The translations under genes were made by a program, and so were the position numbers. The notes under the pieces are model-generated. The model worked only from the letters and a program-made list of their open reading frames with translations, was not told where the DNA came from and made no database searches. Positions 41,187 to 50,008 of a stretch of 64,000 nucleotides of DNA are shown here, piece by piece (position 1 is the first letter of the stretch; each line of letters starts with the position of its first letter). Location: NCBI GenBank assembly GCA_019636195.1, contig JAHBYA010000010.1:1-64000 (forward strand), written 5' to 3'. The stretch is from Planctomycetota bacterium. Lineage in GTDB: Bacteria > Planctomycetota > UBA8742 > UBA2392.

Positions 41187-41214
41187 TTGACCCACCACAT
41201 CCGGCGGATATACT
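41187..41214 (+). promoter_or_regulatory. Promoter for nrdJ
   Basis: TTGACC (41187-41192) and TATACT (41209-41214), spacer 16 bp, each match five of six consensus positions. It lies in a stretch of DNA of about 42-50% GC, well below its surroundings, and would give a leader of about 158 nt. Confidence 0.55.
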
Positions 41215-41270
41215 TCGCCCCGGCCCACGCGCTTTGCAGGGCCTTAACTCGAAATCTTAAAGGATACAAG

Positions 41271-41322
41271 GGGTAGCGTCCGATACATCCCACATAGGGT
41301 AGCGCGACGCTTCGCCCTTTTT
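41271..41322 (+). other. Attenuator-like structure in the nrdJ leader
   Basis: An imperfect stem, AGGG-AGCG pairing with CGCT-CCCT (41296-41318), ends in TTTTT (41318-41322). An identical GGGTAGCG also occurs at 41271-41278 and could compete for the same partner. This looks like a switchable terminator. No known riboswitch consensus, including the B12 box, was found. Confidence 0.35.
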
Positions 41323-41378
41323 CGATACCGCAGCGCGGAGACGGCTGTTTTCGCGACTGTGTCGGGGGAGATGGCAAA

Positions 41379-44300
41379 ATGAACAAGAAAACCGGCAAGG
41401 CCGCGACCAAGACCCGTCGCGCGACACGCAGCTCAATCAGCGCCCGCAAAGAAGAAACCGGGCAGAAGGCAGAAAACATGGCAAGCACCAGCAAGCTTTG
41501 CCCGACCGGCGTGGCGATACCTCGGCACTTTACCAAGGCCGGCCAGGATGTGCTGGGCAGCGTCAAGTACGCGCGCCGCGGCACCAAGATCACCAACCCC
41601 GACGGCAGCGTGGTGTTCCAGATGGACGGCGCCGAAATCCCCACCGACTGGAGCCAGCTGGCTACCGACATCATGATCAGCAAGTACTTCCGCAAGGCGC
41701 AAGTCCCGCAGTACCCCGAGGGCGCCGACCCCCTGAACAGTGAGCCCCTGCGCGACGACGACGGCAATGTCGTGCTCGGCCCTGAGCGCAGCGCCCGCCA
41801 GGTCGTCAACCGCCTTGCCGGTTGCTGGCGCCACTGGGGCGAAAAGTACGGCTACTTCCGCTCTTCCGAAGACGCCCAGGCCTACTACGACGAAATGGCC
41901 TTCATGCTGATCCACCAGTACGCGGCTCCCAACAGCCCGCAGTGGTTCAACACCGGCCTTGCATGGGCCTATGGCTTGACCGGGCCCAGCCAGGGGCACT
42001 TCTACGTTGACCCCGACAGCGGCACGCTGGTCAAGAGCACCGATGCCTACACCCACCCGCAGCCGCACGCCTGCTTCATCCAGGCTGTGCGAGACGACCT
42101 TGTGGGTGATGGCGGCATCATGGACCTTTGGACACGCGAGGCGCGGCTCTTTAAATACGGCAGCGGCACGGGCACCAACTTCAGCAAGCTGCGCGGCGAA
42201 GGCGAGCCCCTCAGCGGCGGCGGCCAGAGCAGCGGACTGATGTCGTTCTTGCGCGTCGGCGACCGCGCGGCAGGCGCAATCAAATCCGGCGGCACCACGC
42301 GCCGCGCCGCCAAAATGGTCTGCCTTGACCTTGACCACCCCGACATCGAAAACTTCATCAACTGGAAAGTCACCGAAGAACGCAAAGCCAAAATCCTGAT
42401 CGAGGCCGGCTTTCCGGCGGACTTTAATGGCGAGGCGTACACCACCGTCAGCGGCCAGAACAGCAACAACAGCGTGCGCGTGCCCAGTGAGTTCATTGAC
42501 GCCGTGCGCGCTGACGGCGACTGGCACCTGCGCTGGCGCACCGACCGCAACCACATCAGCAAGACGCTCAAGGCCCGCGACCTGTGGGACCAGATCGCCA
42601 GTGCTGCATGGGGCTGCGCCGACCCCGGCGTGCAGTACGACACCATCATCAATGACTGGCACACCTGCCCACAGGACGGCCGCATCAATGCTTCAAACCC
42701 GTGCAGCGAGTACATGTTCCTGGACGACACGGCCTGCAACCTGGCGTCGCTGAACCTGTTGAAGTTCTTTGACACCAAAAAGGCCGAGTACGACGTGGAA
42801 GCGATTAAACACGCGTGCCGCCTGTGGACCATCACGCTGGAAATCAGCGTGCTGATGGCCCAGTTCCCCAGCGAAGAAATCGCGGTCAAATCCTATGACT
42901 ACCGCACGCTCGGGCTGGGCTACGCCAACATGGGCACTTGCCTGATGCTCTCGGGCATTCCCTACGACAGCAAGCGCGCGCTGGCAGTCTGCGGCGCCAT
43001 TACCAGCATCATGACCGGCGAAACTTATGCCGCGTCAGCCGAGATGGCGGCTGGCCACGGGCCCTTCGCCCGCTACCAGGCCAACGCCAAAGACATGCTG
43101 CGCGTGATGCGCAACCATCGCCGCGCGGCTTACAACCACAGCGACTACGAGGCGCTGCGCGTCAAGCCCATGGGCATCGACCCCGAGCACTGCCCCGATT
43201 ATCTGCTCGACAGCGCCCGCGAAGTGTGGGACCGCGCCCTGGACTTGGGCAAGAGACACGGTTACCGCAACGCCCAGACCACGGTGATCGCGCCCACCGG
43301 CACGATCGGCCTGCTGATGGATTGCGACACCACGGGCATTGAGCCCGACTTCGCGCTGGTCAAGTTCAAGAAGCTCGCGGGCGGCGGCTACTTCAAGATC
43401 ATCAACCAGAGTGTTGAGCCCGCGCTGCGCAACCTCGGCTACAGCGAAAAAGAACGCAAGGCGATCATCGAGTACGTGGTCGGCACACTGACGCTCAAGG
43501 GCGCGCCCATCATCAACGACGAAACCCTGCGCGCCAAAGGACTGACCGAGGCTGACCTCAGCCGTATCGAACACGCGCTGCAAGGCGCCATTGAACTGGG
43601 CTTTGCCATCAACCCGTGGACGCTGGGCGACGAGACCATGCAGCGCCTGGGCTTCAAGAAGGAGGCCTACTCGGTGTCCGGTTTCAACCTGCTCAAGGCG
43701 CTGGGCTTCAGCGAGCAAGCCATTGAAGAAGCGGGCGATCACATCTGCGGCCGCCAGACTGTCGAGGGCGCGCCGTACCTCAAGCCCGAGCACCTGCCCG
43801 TCTTTGACTGCGCCAACCGCTGCGGCAAGCACGGCGAACGTTTCATCCACCACATGGGCCACGTGCGCATGATGGCGGCTGCACAGCCGTTCATCTCGGG
43901 CGCGATCAGCAAGACCATCAACATGCCCAATGAGGTCAGCGTCGCCGACATCCAGGACGCGTACTTGCAAGCGCATGACCTTGGACTGAAGGCGGTTGCT
44001 ATTTATCGCGACGGCAGCAAGCACAGCCAGGTGCTGAGCACCACCAAGAAGAAAGACAAGAAGTCAGAGCCTGCCGCGACAGCGGTGGAACCCAAAGCCG
44101 AAACACCCGCCCCGCAACCCGTGGCCGTCGTGCCGACAACCCGCGGCCTGCACCGCCGCCCTCTGCCCACGCAACGCCGCGGCTTCACGTACGAGTTGAA
44201 GATCGCCGGCCAGAAGATGTACCTGCGCACCGGCGAGTACCACGACGGCGAGCTGGGCGAAATCTTCCTGGACATGAGCAAGGAAGGCGCGACCCTGCGC

Positions 44301-44828
44301 AGCATTCTCAACTGCTTCGCGATCGCGATCAGCAAGGGCCTGCAGTACGGCGTGCCGCTGAAAGAGTTCGTGGACACCTTCACGTTCACGCGCTTTGAGC
44401 CCCAGGGCATGGTCGAAGGCCACCCGCACATCCGCCTTGCCACCAGCGTGATTGACCTTGTGTTCCGCACGCTTGGCCACCAGTACCTGGGCCGCACCGA
44501 CTTCCTGCACATCAAGCCTGAAGAAGTGAAAGGCCCGGCGCTGCTCGCCCAGCAAGGCGACACCAAAGATCTCGGCGAAGCCGGAGTTGACGCTCAGGCG
44601 CTGAAACAAGAGCCCGAAGTGCTAGCGAGGGCGGCCAAAGTTGAAACGCCCGAATCACCCAAAGCCGCGCCAAAGACGGAATCGGCCAAGCCCAAAAGCG
44701 CCCTCGACAAACAACTCGAGGAGATGATGGGCGACGCACCCATGTGCGACGTCTGCGGCCACATCACGGTGCGGAACGGCGCCTGCTACAAGTGCCTGAA
44801 CTGCGGCAACAGCATGGGCTGCAGCTAG
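41379..44828 (+). CDS. nrdJ: Adenosylcobalamin-dependent (class II) ribonucleotide reductase
   Basis: An 1149-residue class II RNR that makes deoxyribonucleotides using vitamin B12 and works with or without oxygen. A basic N-terminal tail precedes the core. Core motifs include PNSPQWFNTG, the substrate-site Cys in PHACFIQAV, NPCSEYMFLDDTACNLASLN with the radical-relay residues, and TVIAPTGTIGLLMDCDTTGIEP. A TSCPD-type region follows (about residues 900-1030). The C-terminal tail carries CDVCGH and CYKCLNCGNSMGCS for reduction and zinc binding. GGGGGAG precedes the ATG. Confidence 0.96.
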   Translation: MNKKTGKAATKTRRATRSSISARKEETGQKAENMASTSKLCPTGVAIPRHFTKAGQDVLGSVKYARRGTKITNPDGSVVFQMDGAEIPTDWSQLATDIMISKYFRKAQVPQYPEGADPLNSEPLRDDDGNVVLGPERSARQVVNRLAGCWRHWGEKYGYFRSSEDAQAYYDEMAFMLIHQYAAPNSPQWFNTGLAWAYGLTGPSQGHFYVDPDSGTLVKSTDAYTHPQPHACFIQAVRDDLVGDGGIMDLWTREARLFKYGSGTGTNFSKLRGEGEPLSGGGQSSGLMSFLRVGDRAAGAIKSGGTTRRAAKMVCLDLDHPDIENFINWKVTEERKAKILIEAGFPADFNGEAYTTVSGQNSNNSVRVPSEFIDAVRADGDWHLRWRTDRNHISKTLKARDLWDQIASAAWGCADPGVQYDTIINDWHTCPQDGRINASNPCSEYMFLDDTACNLASLNLLKFFDTKKAEYDVEAIKHACRLWTITLEISVLMAQFPSEEIAVKSYDYRTLGLGYANMGTCLMLSGIPYDSKRALAVCGAITSIMTGETYAASAEMAAGHGPFARYQANAKDMLRVMRNHRRAAYNHSDYEALRVKPMGIDPEHCPDYLLDSAREVWDRALDLGKRHGYRNAQTTVIAPTGTIGLLMDCDTTGIEPDFALVKFKKLAGGGYFKIINQSVEPALRNLGYSEKERKAIIEYVVGTLTLKGAPIINDETLRAKGLTEADLSRIEHALQGAIELGFAINPWTLGDETMQRLGFKKEAYSVSGFNLLKALGFSEQAIEEAGDHICGRQTVEGAPYLKPEHLPVFDCANRCGKHGERFIHHMGHVRMMAAAQPFISGAISKTINMPNEVSVADIQDAYLQAHDLGLKAVAIYRDGSKHSQVLSTTKKKDKKSEPAATAVEPKAETPAPQPVAVVPTTRGLHRRPLPTQRRGFTYELKIAGQKMYLRTGEYHDGELGEIFLDMSKEGATLRSILNCFAIAISKGLQYGVPLKEFVDTFTFTRFEPQGMVEGHPHIRLATSVIDLVFRTLGHQYLGRTDFLHIKPEEVKGPALLAQQGDTKDLGEAGVDAQALKQEPEVLARAAKVETPESPKAAPKTESAKPKSALDKQLEEMMGDAPMCDVCGHITVRNGACYKCLNCGNSMGCS

Positions 44829-44846
44829 GGAAGGCCAATCATCAAG

Positions 44847-44875
44847 GGGCGCGGGCGCCGGTGCCCGCGCCCTTT
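44847..44875 (+). terminator. Intrinsic terminator after nrdJ
   Basis: A 10-bp stem, GGGCGCGGGC with GCCCGCGCCC and a six-base loop, is followed by TTT and CGTT, 18 bp after the stop codon. Confidence 0.75.
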
Positions 44876-44895
44876 CGTTGGCTGGGCGTGTCAGT

Positions 44896-44901
44896 TAGCG
44901 T
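44896..44901 (+). promoter_or_regulatory. -10 element of a likely leaderless promoter for senA/egtB-like gene
   Basis: TAGCGT is six bases before the ATG at 44908 (spacer ATTGCG). No ribosome site is visible. Confidence 0.35.
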
Positions 44902-44907
44902 ATTGCG

Positions 44908-46206
44908 ATGACCGATGCGGACACATTGATCGCATGGCTGTACGACTCACATGAGCGTTGCCGGGCGCTGGTCACGGACCTTTCGCCGGTGCAGCTGATG
45001 GGGCCGTATCTGCCGATTGTAAACCCCCTGCGCTGGGAGATCGGCCACGCCAGCTACTTCTATTCGCGCTGGGTGCTGCGCGAGCGGAGAGGACTGCCGC
45101 CCACCCGCGCCGACGAAGACGAGTTGTTTGACAGCATCTCGATCGCTCACACCACGCGCTGGAACCTGCCGCTGCCGTCACTGGATGAAACTCTGGCCTA
45201 CTGCAAGACCATCCATGATCGCGTGGCCGATGGCCTTTCGCCCGAAGACTTCTACCTCACGCGCTACGCCATCTTTCACGAAGATATGCACGGCGAGGCC
45301 TTTACCTACACTCGCCAGACGCTTGGCTACCCTGAGCCGAGGCTCGGGACGCAGCGTCCAGCACGGGATGTGCCTGTCCCCGACGTACCCGATGCCGGCC
45401 CGTTGCCCGGCGACGTGGAGATCCCCGGCGGCAGCTTCATGCTGGGTGCGGCCAAAGATGCTGTCTTCGTCTTCGACAACGAGAAGTGGGCCCACCCCGT
45501 CACCATAAAGCCGTTTCGAATGGCGAAGGCGGCTGTGACGCAGACCGAGTTTGCAGCCTTCTGCGACGACGGCGGCTATGACAATCCCGCTCACTGGGGC
45601 GAGCAGGGCTGGGCCTGGCGCATCGCGCACGGTCGCAGCCATCCCGCTTACTGGCGCAAGCAGGGCGGGCAATGGCAACGCCGGCAGTTCGACAGATGGG
45701 TGCCGCTTGAGCCGCACCGCGCGGTGATTCATGTAAGCTGGTACGAGGCGCAAGCCTACTGCCGCTGGGCCGGCCGGCGCCTGCCCACAGAAGCCGAGTG
45801 GGAGTGCGCAGCCGCCTGCGAGCCCGACGGCAAGGGCGGCCTGGCCGCGCGCAAGCGGCTTTACCCATGGGGTGATGAGCCGCCGCGACCGGAACACGGC
45901 AACCTCGACACGCGAGTTCCGGGCACCGTGGATGTCGGCGCGCACGCGGCCGGCGACAGCGCGTTCGGCGTGCGGCAGCTGTTGGGCAATGTGTGGGAGT
46001 GGACGGACACGGAGTTTCGCGGCTATCCTGGCTTTGTTGCCGACATGTACACCGAATACAGCGAGCCCTGGTTCAAGGGCTTCAAGGTGCTGCGCGGCGG
46101 AACGTACTGCACGCGCTCAAGGCTGATCAGAAACACTTGGCGCAATTTCTATACGCCGCACCGCTACGACATTCTCGCGGGCTTCCGCACTTGTGCGCTG
46201 GTTTGA
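44908..46206 (+). CDS. senA: EgtB-family sulfoxide/selenoxide synthase, probably SenA (selenoneine synthase)
   Basis: A 432-residue non-haem iron enzyme with the EgtB layout. An N-terminal DinB-like four-helix domain carries the iron motif HEDMHGE (H-x3-H-x-E, about residue 127). It is followed by an FGE/sulfatase-modifying domain: IPGGSFMLGA, VSWYEAQAYCRWAGRRLPTEAEWE, LLGNVWEWT and VLRGGTYCT. EgtB joins gamma-Glu-Cys or Cys to hercynine; SenA uses a selenosugar. The two cannot be told apart by eye. The next gene is a SenB-type glycosyltransferase, which favours SenA. EgtD, needed for hercynine, is not in the window. Confidence 0.72.
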   Translation: MTDADTLIAWLYDSHERCRALVTDLSPVQLMGPYLPIVNPLRWEIGHASYFYSRWVLRERRGLPPTRADEDELFDSISIAHTTRWNLPLPSLDETLAYCKTIHDRVADGLSPEDFYLTRYAIFHEDMHGEAFTYTRQTLGYPEPRLGTQRPARDVPVPDVPDAGPLPGDVEIPGGSFMLGAAKDAVFVFDNEKWAHPVTIKPFRMAKAAVTQTEFAAFCDDGGYDNPAHWGEQGWAWRIAHGRSHPAYWRKQGGQWQRRQFDRWVPLEPHRAVIHVSWYEAQAYCRWAGRRLPTEAEWECAAACEPDGKGGLAARKRLYPWGDEPPRPEHGNLDTRVPGTVDVGAHAAGDSAFGVRQLLGNVWEWTDTEFRGYPGFVADMYTEYSEPWFKGFKVLRGGTYCTRSRLIRNTWRNFYTPHRYDILAGFRTCALV

Positions 46207-46321
46207 ACCGCAGATTGGCCGGGTAGCGACGGGTGCTTTGAAAGCGGAGGCACGGAGTAACAGAGTTCAGAGTTGATCTTCTCACTATACATCGTGTCTC
46301 CTCGCGGCGCGTCAACACTCC

Positions 46322-47266
46322 ATGCCAAAGCGATTGAACATCCGGCTCTACACGCCATTTGGCAACACGCTGCGCGGCAATGGCGTGACCGCCGACCGTT
46401 GGGGCGCCATTTTTCTCGCCCTTGGCCACTCGCTGGTTGACCACGATGCGGATGTGCTGGTCGCTCTGCACGCCAAGCACAGCCACGCCGAGATTCTCAA
46501 GTTCAAGGCCGCCAACCCGACGCGCCCGGTTGTGCTGGCATTGACCGGCACCGACGTGTACCGCGACATTTACGCCGACGAAGAAGCACAGTTGTCCCTG
46601 CGGCTGGCCGACCGCTTTGTTGTCTTGCAGCCTCACGCCCTTGAGCAGTTGCCAGGGCCGATGCGCGAGCGTGCCCAGGTCATCTATCAGTCTGCCGTGG
46701 CGCCCCCAAACCCGCCGCCGAAGCCGACAGACCACTTCCGGGTCTGCGTGATCGGGCATTTGCGCGAAGTCAAAGACCCCTTTCGCGCCGCCGAGGCATC
46801 GCGCCTGCTGCCGCCGCAGTCGAAAGTCAAGTTCGTGCACCTGGGCAGCGCGCTGGACCCCGCCATGCGCGCCCGCGCCGAGCATGAGTCGCACGACAAT
46901 CCGCGCTACGAGTGGCTGGGCGAAAGGTCAGCCGCCGAGACGCTGGCGCTGCTGGCTTCGTCGCACCTCATGGTCCTGACCAGCATCATGGAGGGCGGCG
47001 CCAACGTGATGACCGAAGCGATTGCCTGCGACGTGCCGATCATTTCCAGCCGGATGGGCGCGTCACTGGGGATTCTTGGCCCCGAGTATCCCGGCCTGTT
47101 TGAGGTGGGGGACACGGATACGCTTGCCCGGCTGATCACCCGCGCGGAAAGTGACCGCGAGTTCTGCGCCGAGTTGCAGCGGCAGTGCCGCGCCAAGCGC
47201 CCGCTGATCGACCCCGCCCGCGAACGCCAGTCATGGGCGGACTTGCTCGACGCACTGCCGGCTTAG
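46322..47266 (+). CDS. senB: SenB-type selenosugar synthase (TIGR04348-like glycosyltransferase)
   Basis: A 314-residue GT-B glycosyltransferase. The N-terminal part has NGVTADRWGAIFLALGH, VLVALHAKHSHAEI and the strongly conserved ALTGTDVYRD and FVVLQPHALEQLP. The donor half has VIGHLREVKDPFRAAEA and the nucleotide-sugar site TSIMEGGANVMTEAI. These blocks are those of the family later named SenB, which makes a seleno-GlcNAc from UDP-GlcNAc and selenophosphate for selenoneine. It lies 115 bp after the EgtB/SenA gene. A selD/senC gene is not in view. It converges with manA, 8 bp apart. Confidence 0.75.
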   Translation: MPKRLNIRLYTPFGNTLRGNGVTADRWGAIFLALGHSLVDHDADVLVALHAKHSHAEILKFKAANPTRPVVLALTGTDVYRDIYADEEAQLSLRLADRFVVLQPHALEQLPGPMRERAQVIYQSAVAPPNPPPKPTDHFRVCVIGHLREVKDPFRAAEASRLLPPQSKVKFVHLGSALDPAMRARAEHESHDNPRYEWLGERSAAETLALLASSHLMVLTSIMEGGANVMTEAIACDVPIISSRMGASLGILGPEYPGLFEVGDTDTLARLITRAESDREFCAELQRQCRAKRPLIDPARERQSWADLLDALPA

Positions 47267-47274
47267 CGTGATAC

Positions 47275-48222
47275 CTATTGGTTGGCCCAACAGGCAATCA
47301 ACCAGCATTCGCCGCGCGGGTAGTATTCGAACTGGTCAAAGACGGCTGGCCACAGCACGGTCTCGCCGGGCTTCAGGATGGCCGGTTGCAACTGATCCTG
47401 GCCGCGGCCGGTGATTTCACACTCGCCTTGCAGGCAGGTGTGCACGGTGAAGCCCGGCCAGTCGCGCGCTTCATGCATTGCACTTGCAAGGCGCAACGAG
47501 CGTACGCCGAAGGGTCCGTCTCGCACGAGCGTGACGTCGTTGCCGTGCGTCGGCAGGACGGGCGGCAGCGGCAGGTCGAACTTCGCGGCCCGCAGGCCCT
47601 GCTCAATATGCATCTCGCGCTTGCCTGAGCCCGGAAAGTCCCACAGCCGGTAAGTGACCGCGCAGTTCTGCTGCACTTCCAGCAGCGCCAATCCGCCGCC
47701 AATCGCGTGGATCATCCCCGCCGGGTTGTAAAGGAAGTCGCCAGGCTTGACGGCGCGGGGGTTGAGCATTGCCGCGGGGTCACCACCTGCCAGGGCTGAC
47801 TTGAATTGTGCGGGCGTAACGCCTGCCTTCAAACCTTGCCAGATTACGGCGTCGCGGGCGGCGTCCAGTACCAGCCAGCACTCGCATTTGCCGCGCGCAA
47901 CCAAACTGCCGCTTTCGCGCCGGTCAGACGGGTGCACCTGTATGCTCAAAGGGCTTGCGGAGTCCAGCAGCTTCACGCACACCGGAAAGTCGCCGGGGCC
48001 GGGCGGCAATGCACCAATCAACGCTTGGCGTCGCGTGCGCAGCAGGTGAGGCAGCGACTCGTCTTTCCAATCGCCGTTGGCGACGATGCTGTTGCCGTCA
48101 AGCTCGATCCATTCGCCGGTTCCGACGGGGACGTCAGCCGCCTGATCCGGGAACAACTTGTGAAGGCGGTCCCCGGCCCAGGGTTTGGGCACGCACACGC
48201 GATGAAGTCGCAGCGGGTACAT
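47275..48222 (-). CDS. manA: Mannose-6-phosphate isomerase, class I
   Basis: A 315-residue cupin-type zinc isomerase linking fructose-6-P and mannose-6-P. The start MYPLRLHRVCVPKPWAGDRL at 48222 is the family start (KPWGG-like). Metal ligands appear as Gln/His in LSIQVHPSD, Glu in KCECWLVLD and His in NPAGMIHAIGGG. The length suits small bacterial ManA. The frame is open further upstream but without similarity. TACAAT lies six bases before the ATG. Confidence 0.92.
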   Translation of the reverse strand: MYPLRLHRVCVPKPWAGDRLHKLFPDQAADVPVGTGEWIELDGNSIVANGDWKDESLPHLLRTRRQALIGALPPGPGDFPVCVKLLDSASPLSIQVHPSDRRESGSLVARGKCECWLVLDAARDAVIWQGLKAGVTPAQFKSALAGGDPAAMLNPRAVKPGDFLYNPAGMIHAIGGGLALLEVQQNCAVTYRLWDFPGSGKREMHIEQGLRAAKFDLPLPPVLPTHGNDVTLVRDGPFGVRSLRLASAMHEARDWPGFTVHTCLQGECEITGRGQDQLQPAILKPGETVLWPAVFDQFEYYPRGECWLIACWANQ

Positions 48223-48228
48223 GGCGCG

Positions 48229-48234
48229 ATTGTA
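48229..48234 (-). promoter_or_regulatory. -10 element of a likely leaderless promoter for manA
   Basis: On the minus strand TACAAT then CGCGCC then ATG. The same hexamer and spacing occur before the NicO-type gene at 72. Confidence 0.5.
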
Positions 48235-48273
48235 CCCGCGAGTCCCCCCGCTGGCAGGGCCATGGGCATTGAA

Positions 48274-48279
48274 TAAGGT
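48274..48279 (+). promoter_or_regulatory. -10 element of a likely leaderless promoter for the 48286 gene
   Basis: TAAGGT is six bases before the ATG at 48286 (spacer AAGGGC). AAGGG just before the ATG is too close for a normal ribosome site. Confidence 0.4.
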
Positions 48280-48285
48280 AAGGGC

Positions 48286-48894
48286 ATGCCTGAGCCCGCA
48301 AAACAGGTCTCGGTGATCCCGCTCGAAGGCCGGCAGGAGCCGCCAAAGAGCCGCACGCTGCCGGCGCTGGTGATTACTGCATGCGTGGTCGCGATCATGG
48401 CGGGCGCGGTATGGGTGTACATGCAGTCGGTCGTTCCATCGCCTCCGCGACCCGGCCTTCCGCCGACGACTTCCCACGACCCGTATCGAAACCCGCCCGT
48501 CGATCGCAAGTCGGCGACCAGCCGATTGCAGCAGCTTGCGGACGCGCTGCTGGCATACCGCGAGGGACCGCTGGGCGGAGGTGTGCGCTGGCCGGGCACG
48601 CTGGATGAGCTGAAGTTCGCGGGCCTGTTGCCGGAAGACTTCAAGTTTGAGGGCGAGCTGTCGCGCGCGCCACTGATCTACCAGCCGGACATGCCGATGC
48701 GCCACGACCCCGAGCGCTGGGTGATGGTGCAGGACGCCGAGATCGGGTGGGTGCGCTCGCGCCACCAGTATCGTGCCTCGCGGGGCATGGTGTGCGCGGC
48801 GGTGATCCTGGGCGACGGAACAGTCAAGCTGATCGAGGGCGACGAATTGCAGTTGTACGGCGGATTGCACGTGCCCGTGGAGGAGGCGCGGTGA
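48286..48894 (+). CDS. Single-pass membrane protein of unknown function
   Basis: A 202-residue protein with a cytoplasmic tail, one TM segment (about residues 25-46: LPALVITACVVAIMAGAVWV) and an extracytoplasmic domain. The domain looks pilin-like in order (helix, then beta strands with GMVCAAVILGDGTVKLIEG), as in DUF1559-type proteins, but the N-terminal prepilin cleavage motif is absent. It is the first gene of a unit with thiS, which starts within its stop codon (GTGA). Its role is unknown. Confidence 0.65.
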   Translation: MPEPAKQVSVIPLEGRQEPPKSRTLPALVITACVVAIMAGAVWVYMQSVVPSPPRPGLPPTTSHDPYRNPPVDRKSATSRLQQLADALLAYREGPLGGGVRWPGTLDELKFAGLLPEDFKFEGELSRAPLIYQPDMPMRHDPERWVMVQDAEIGWVRSRHQYRASRGMVCAAVILGDGTVKLIEGDELQLYGGLHVPVEEAR

Positions 48895-49091
48895 AGATCA
48901 CGGTCAACGGGCAAGAACGCGAAGTCGCGCCCGGCACCACGCTGGCGCAACTCGTGCAGCAGTTGAACGTGCGCACCGATCGCATCGCGACTGAGCGCAA
49001 CCTGAAGGTGATTCCCAAAGCGCAGTACCAGGACACGGTGCTCGAAGAGGGCGACAAACTTGAAGTCGTAACCTTTGTAGGAGGCGGATGA
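48891..49091 (+). CDS. thiS: Sulfur carrier protein ThiS
   Basis: A 66-residue ubiquitin-like protein from a GTG start with GGAGGAGG upstream. It carries sulfur as a C-terminal thiocarboxylate for thiazole formation in thiamin synthesis. [21 protein letters not shown] and the end VVTFVGGG are the family ends; the required terminal Gly-Gly is present. Overlaps the previous gene by 4 bp and precedes thiG. Confidence 0.93.
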   Translation: MKITVNGQEREVAPGTTLAQLVQQLNVRTDRIATERNLKVIPKAQYQDTVLEEGDKLEVVTFVGGG

Positions 49092-49103
49092 TGCCGCTGC
49101 GGC

Positions 49104-49128
49104 CCTCAACCCGGAACTCAGAACTCGG
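49104..49128 (-). repeat. Short dispersed intergenic repeat (second copy)
   Basis: The reverse complement, GAGTTCTGAGTTCCGGGTTG and flanks, matches 13579-13603 at about 20 of 25 positions. It occupies most of the thiS-thiG gap. Confidence 0.35.
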
Positions 49129-49134
49129 AACCCC

Positions 49135-49965
49135 ATGACCGCGCCAGCCCCACTGGATACTCCGCTGATCGTTGGCAAGCACACCTTCACGAGCCGCCTG
49201 TTCGTGGGCACCGGCAAGTACGCGTCCTTTGAGCTGATGCGCGAGTGCCTTGCCGCCAGCGCCACCGAGTGCGTGACCGTCGCCGTGCGCCGGGTAAAGC
49301 TCGGCGGCCCGCCGTCAGAGAACCTGATGAGCTTCATTGATGGCAAGTACACGATCCTGCCGAACACAGCCGGGTGCTTTACTGCCGCCGACGCAATCCG
49401 TACCGCGCACCTTTCGCGCGAGGCGCTGGGCACTTCGTTGGTCAAGCTCGAAGTCCTGGCTGACCCCAAGACCCTGCTCCCCGAGCCCGTGGGCACGCTG
49501 GAGGCCTGCCGCGAACTCATGAAGGAAGGCTTCACTGTACTGGTGTACACCAGCGACGACCCGGTCATGGCGCGCCGGCTGGCGGAGCTTGGCGTGGCCA
49601 GCGTGATGCCCGCGGGTTCGCCGATCGGCAGCGGGCAGGGCGTGCTGAACCCGAACAACATTCGCATTATCCTTGAGACGGTGCGGCCCGAGTTCAAGAT
49701 TCCGATTATCGTGGACGCGGGCGTGGGCACAGCCAGCGACGTAAGCATCGCGATGGAACTTGGCGCTGACGGCGTGTTGCTCAACACCGGCATCGCCCAC
49801 GCCAAAGACCCGCTGCGCATGGCATACGCCATGAAAGCCGCCTGCGAAGCGGGCAGGCTCGCGCACCTCGCGGGCCGCATCCCGCGCAAGCTGTACGCGA
49901 ATGCCAGCAGCCCGATGGAAGGCCGCATTGCCCCGGCAGACACAGGCGCCATCCCCGGAGAATAG
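49135..49965 (+). CDS. thiG: Thiazole synthase
   Basis: A 276-residue TIM-barrel enzyme that builds thiazole phosphate from deoxyxylulose-5-P, dehydroglycine and ThiS-thiocarboxylate. [31 protein letters not shown], the Schiff-base Lys in [20 protein letters not shown] and [14 protein letters not shown] are all typical. Normal length. It follows thiS by 43 bp; the gap holds a dispersed repeat and no clear ribosome site. Confidence 0.97.
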   Translation: MTAPAPLDTPLIVGKHTFTSRLFVGTGKYASFELMRECLAASATECVTVAVRRVKLGGPPSENLMSFIDGKYTILPNTAGCFTAADAIRTAHLSREALGTSLVKLEVLADPKTLLPEPVGTLEACRELMKEGFTVLVYTSDDPVMARRLAELGVASVMPAGSPIGSGQGVLNPNNIRIILETVRPEFKIPIIVDAGVGTASDVSIAMELGADGVLLNTGIAHAKDPLRMAYAMKAACEAGRLAHLAGRIPRKLYANASSPMEGRIAPADTGAIPGE

Positions 49966-50008
49966 CGGCATAGTCTTGCGCCTGGCGGCGTTTGAAATGC
50001 GGGGTGCC

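Noticed and set aside
41215..41378. A cobalamin riboswitch in the nrdJ leader
   Set aside because: The B12-box and core consensus were looked for and not found; only a generic hairpin with a T-run is seen.
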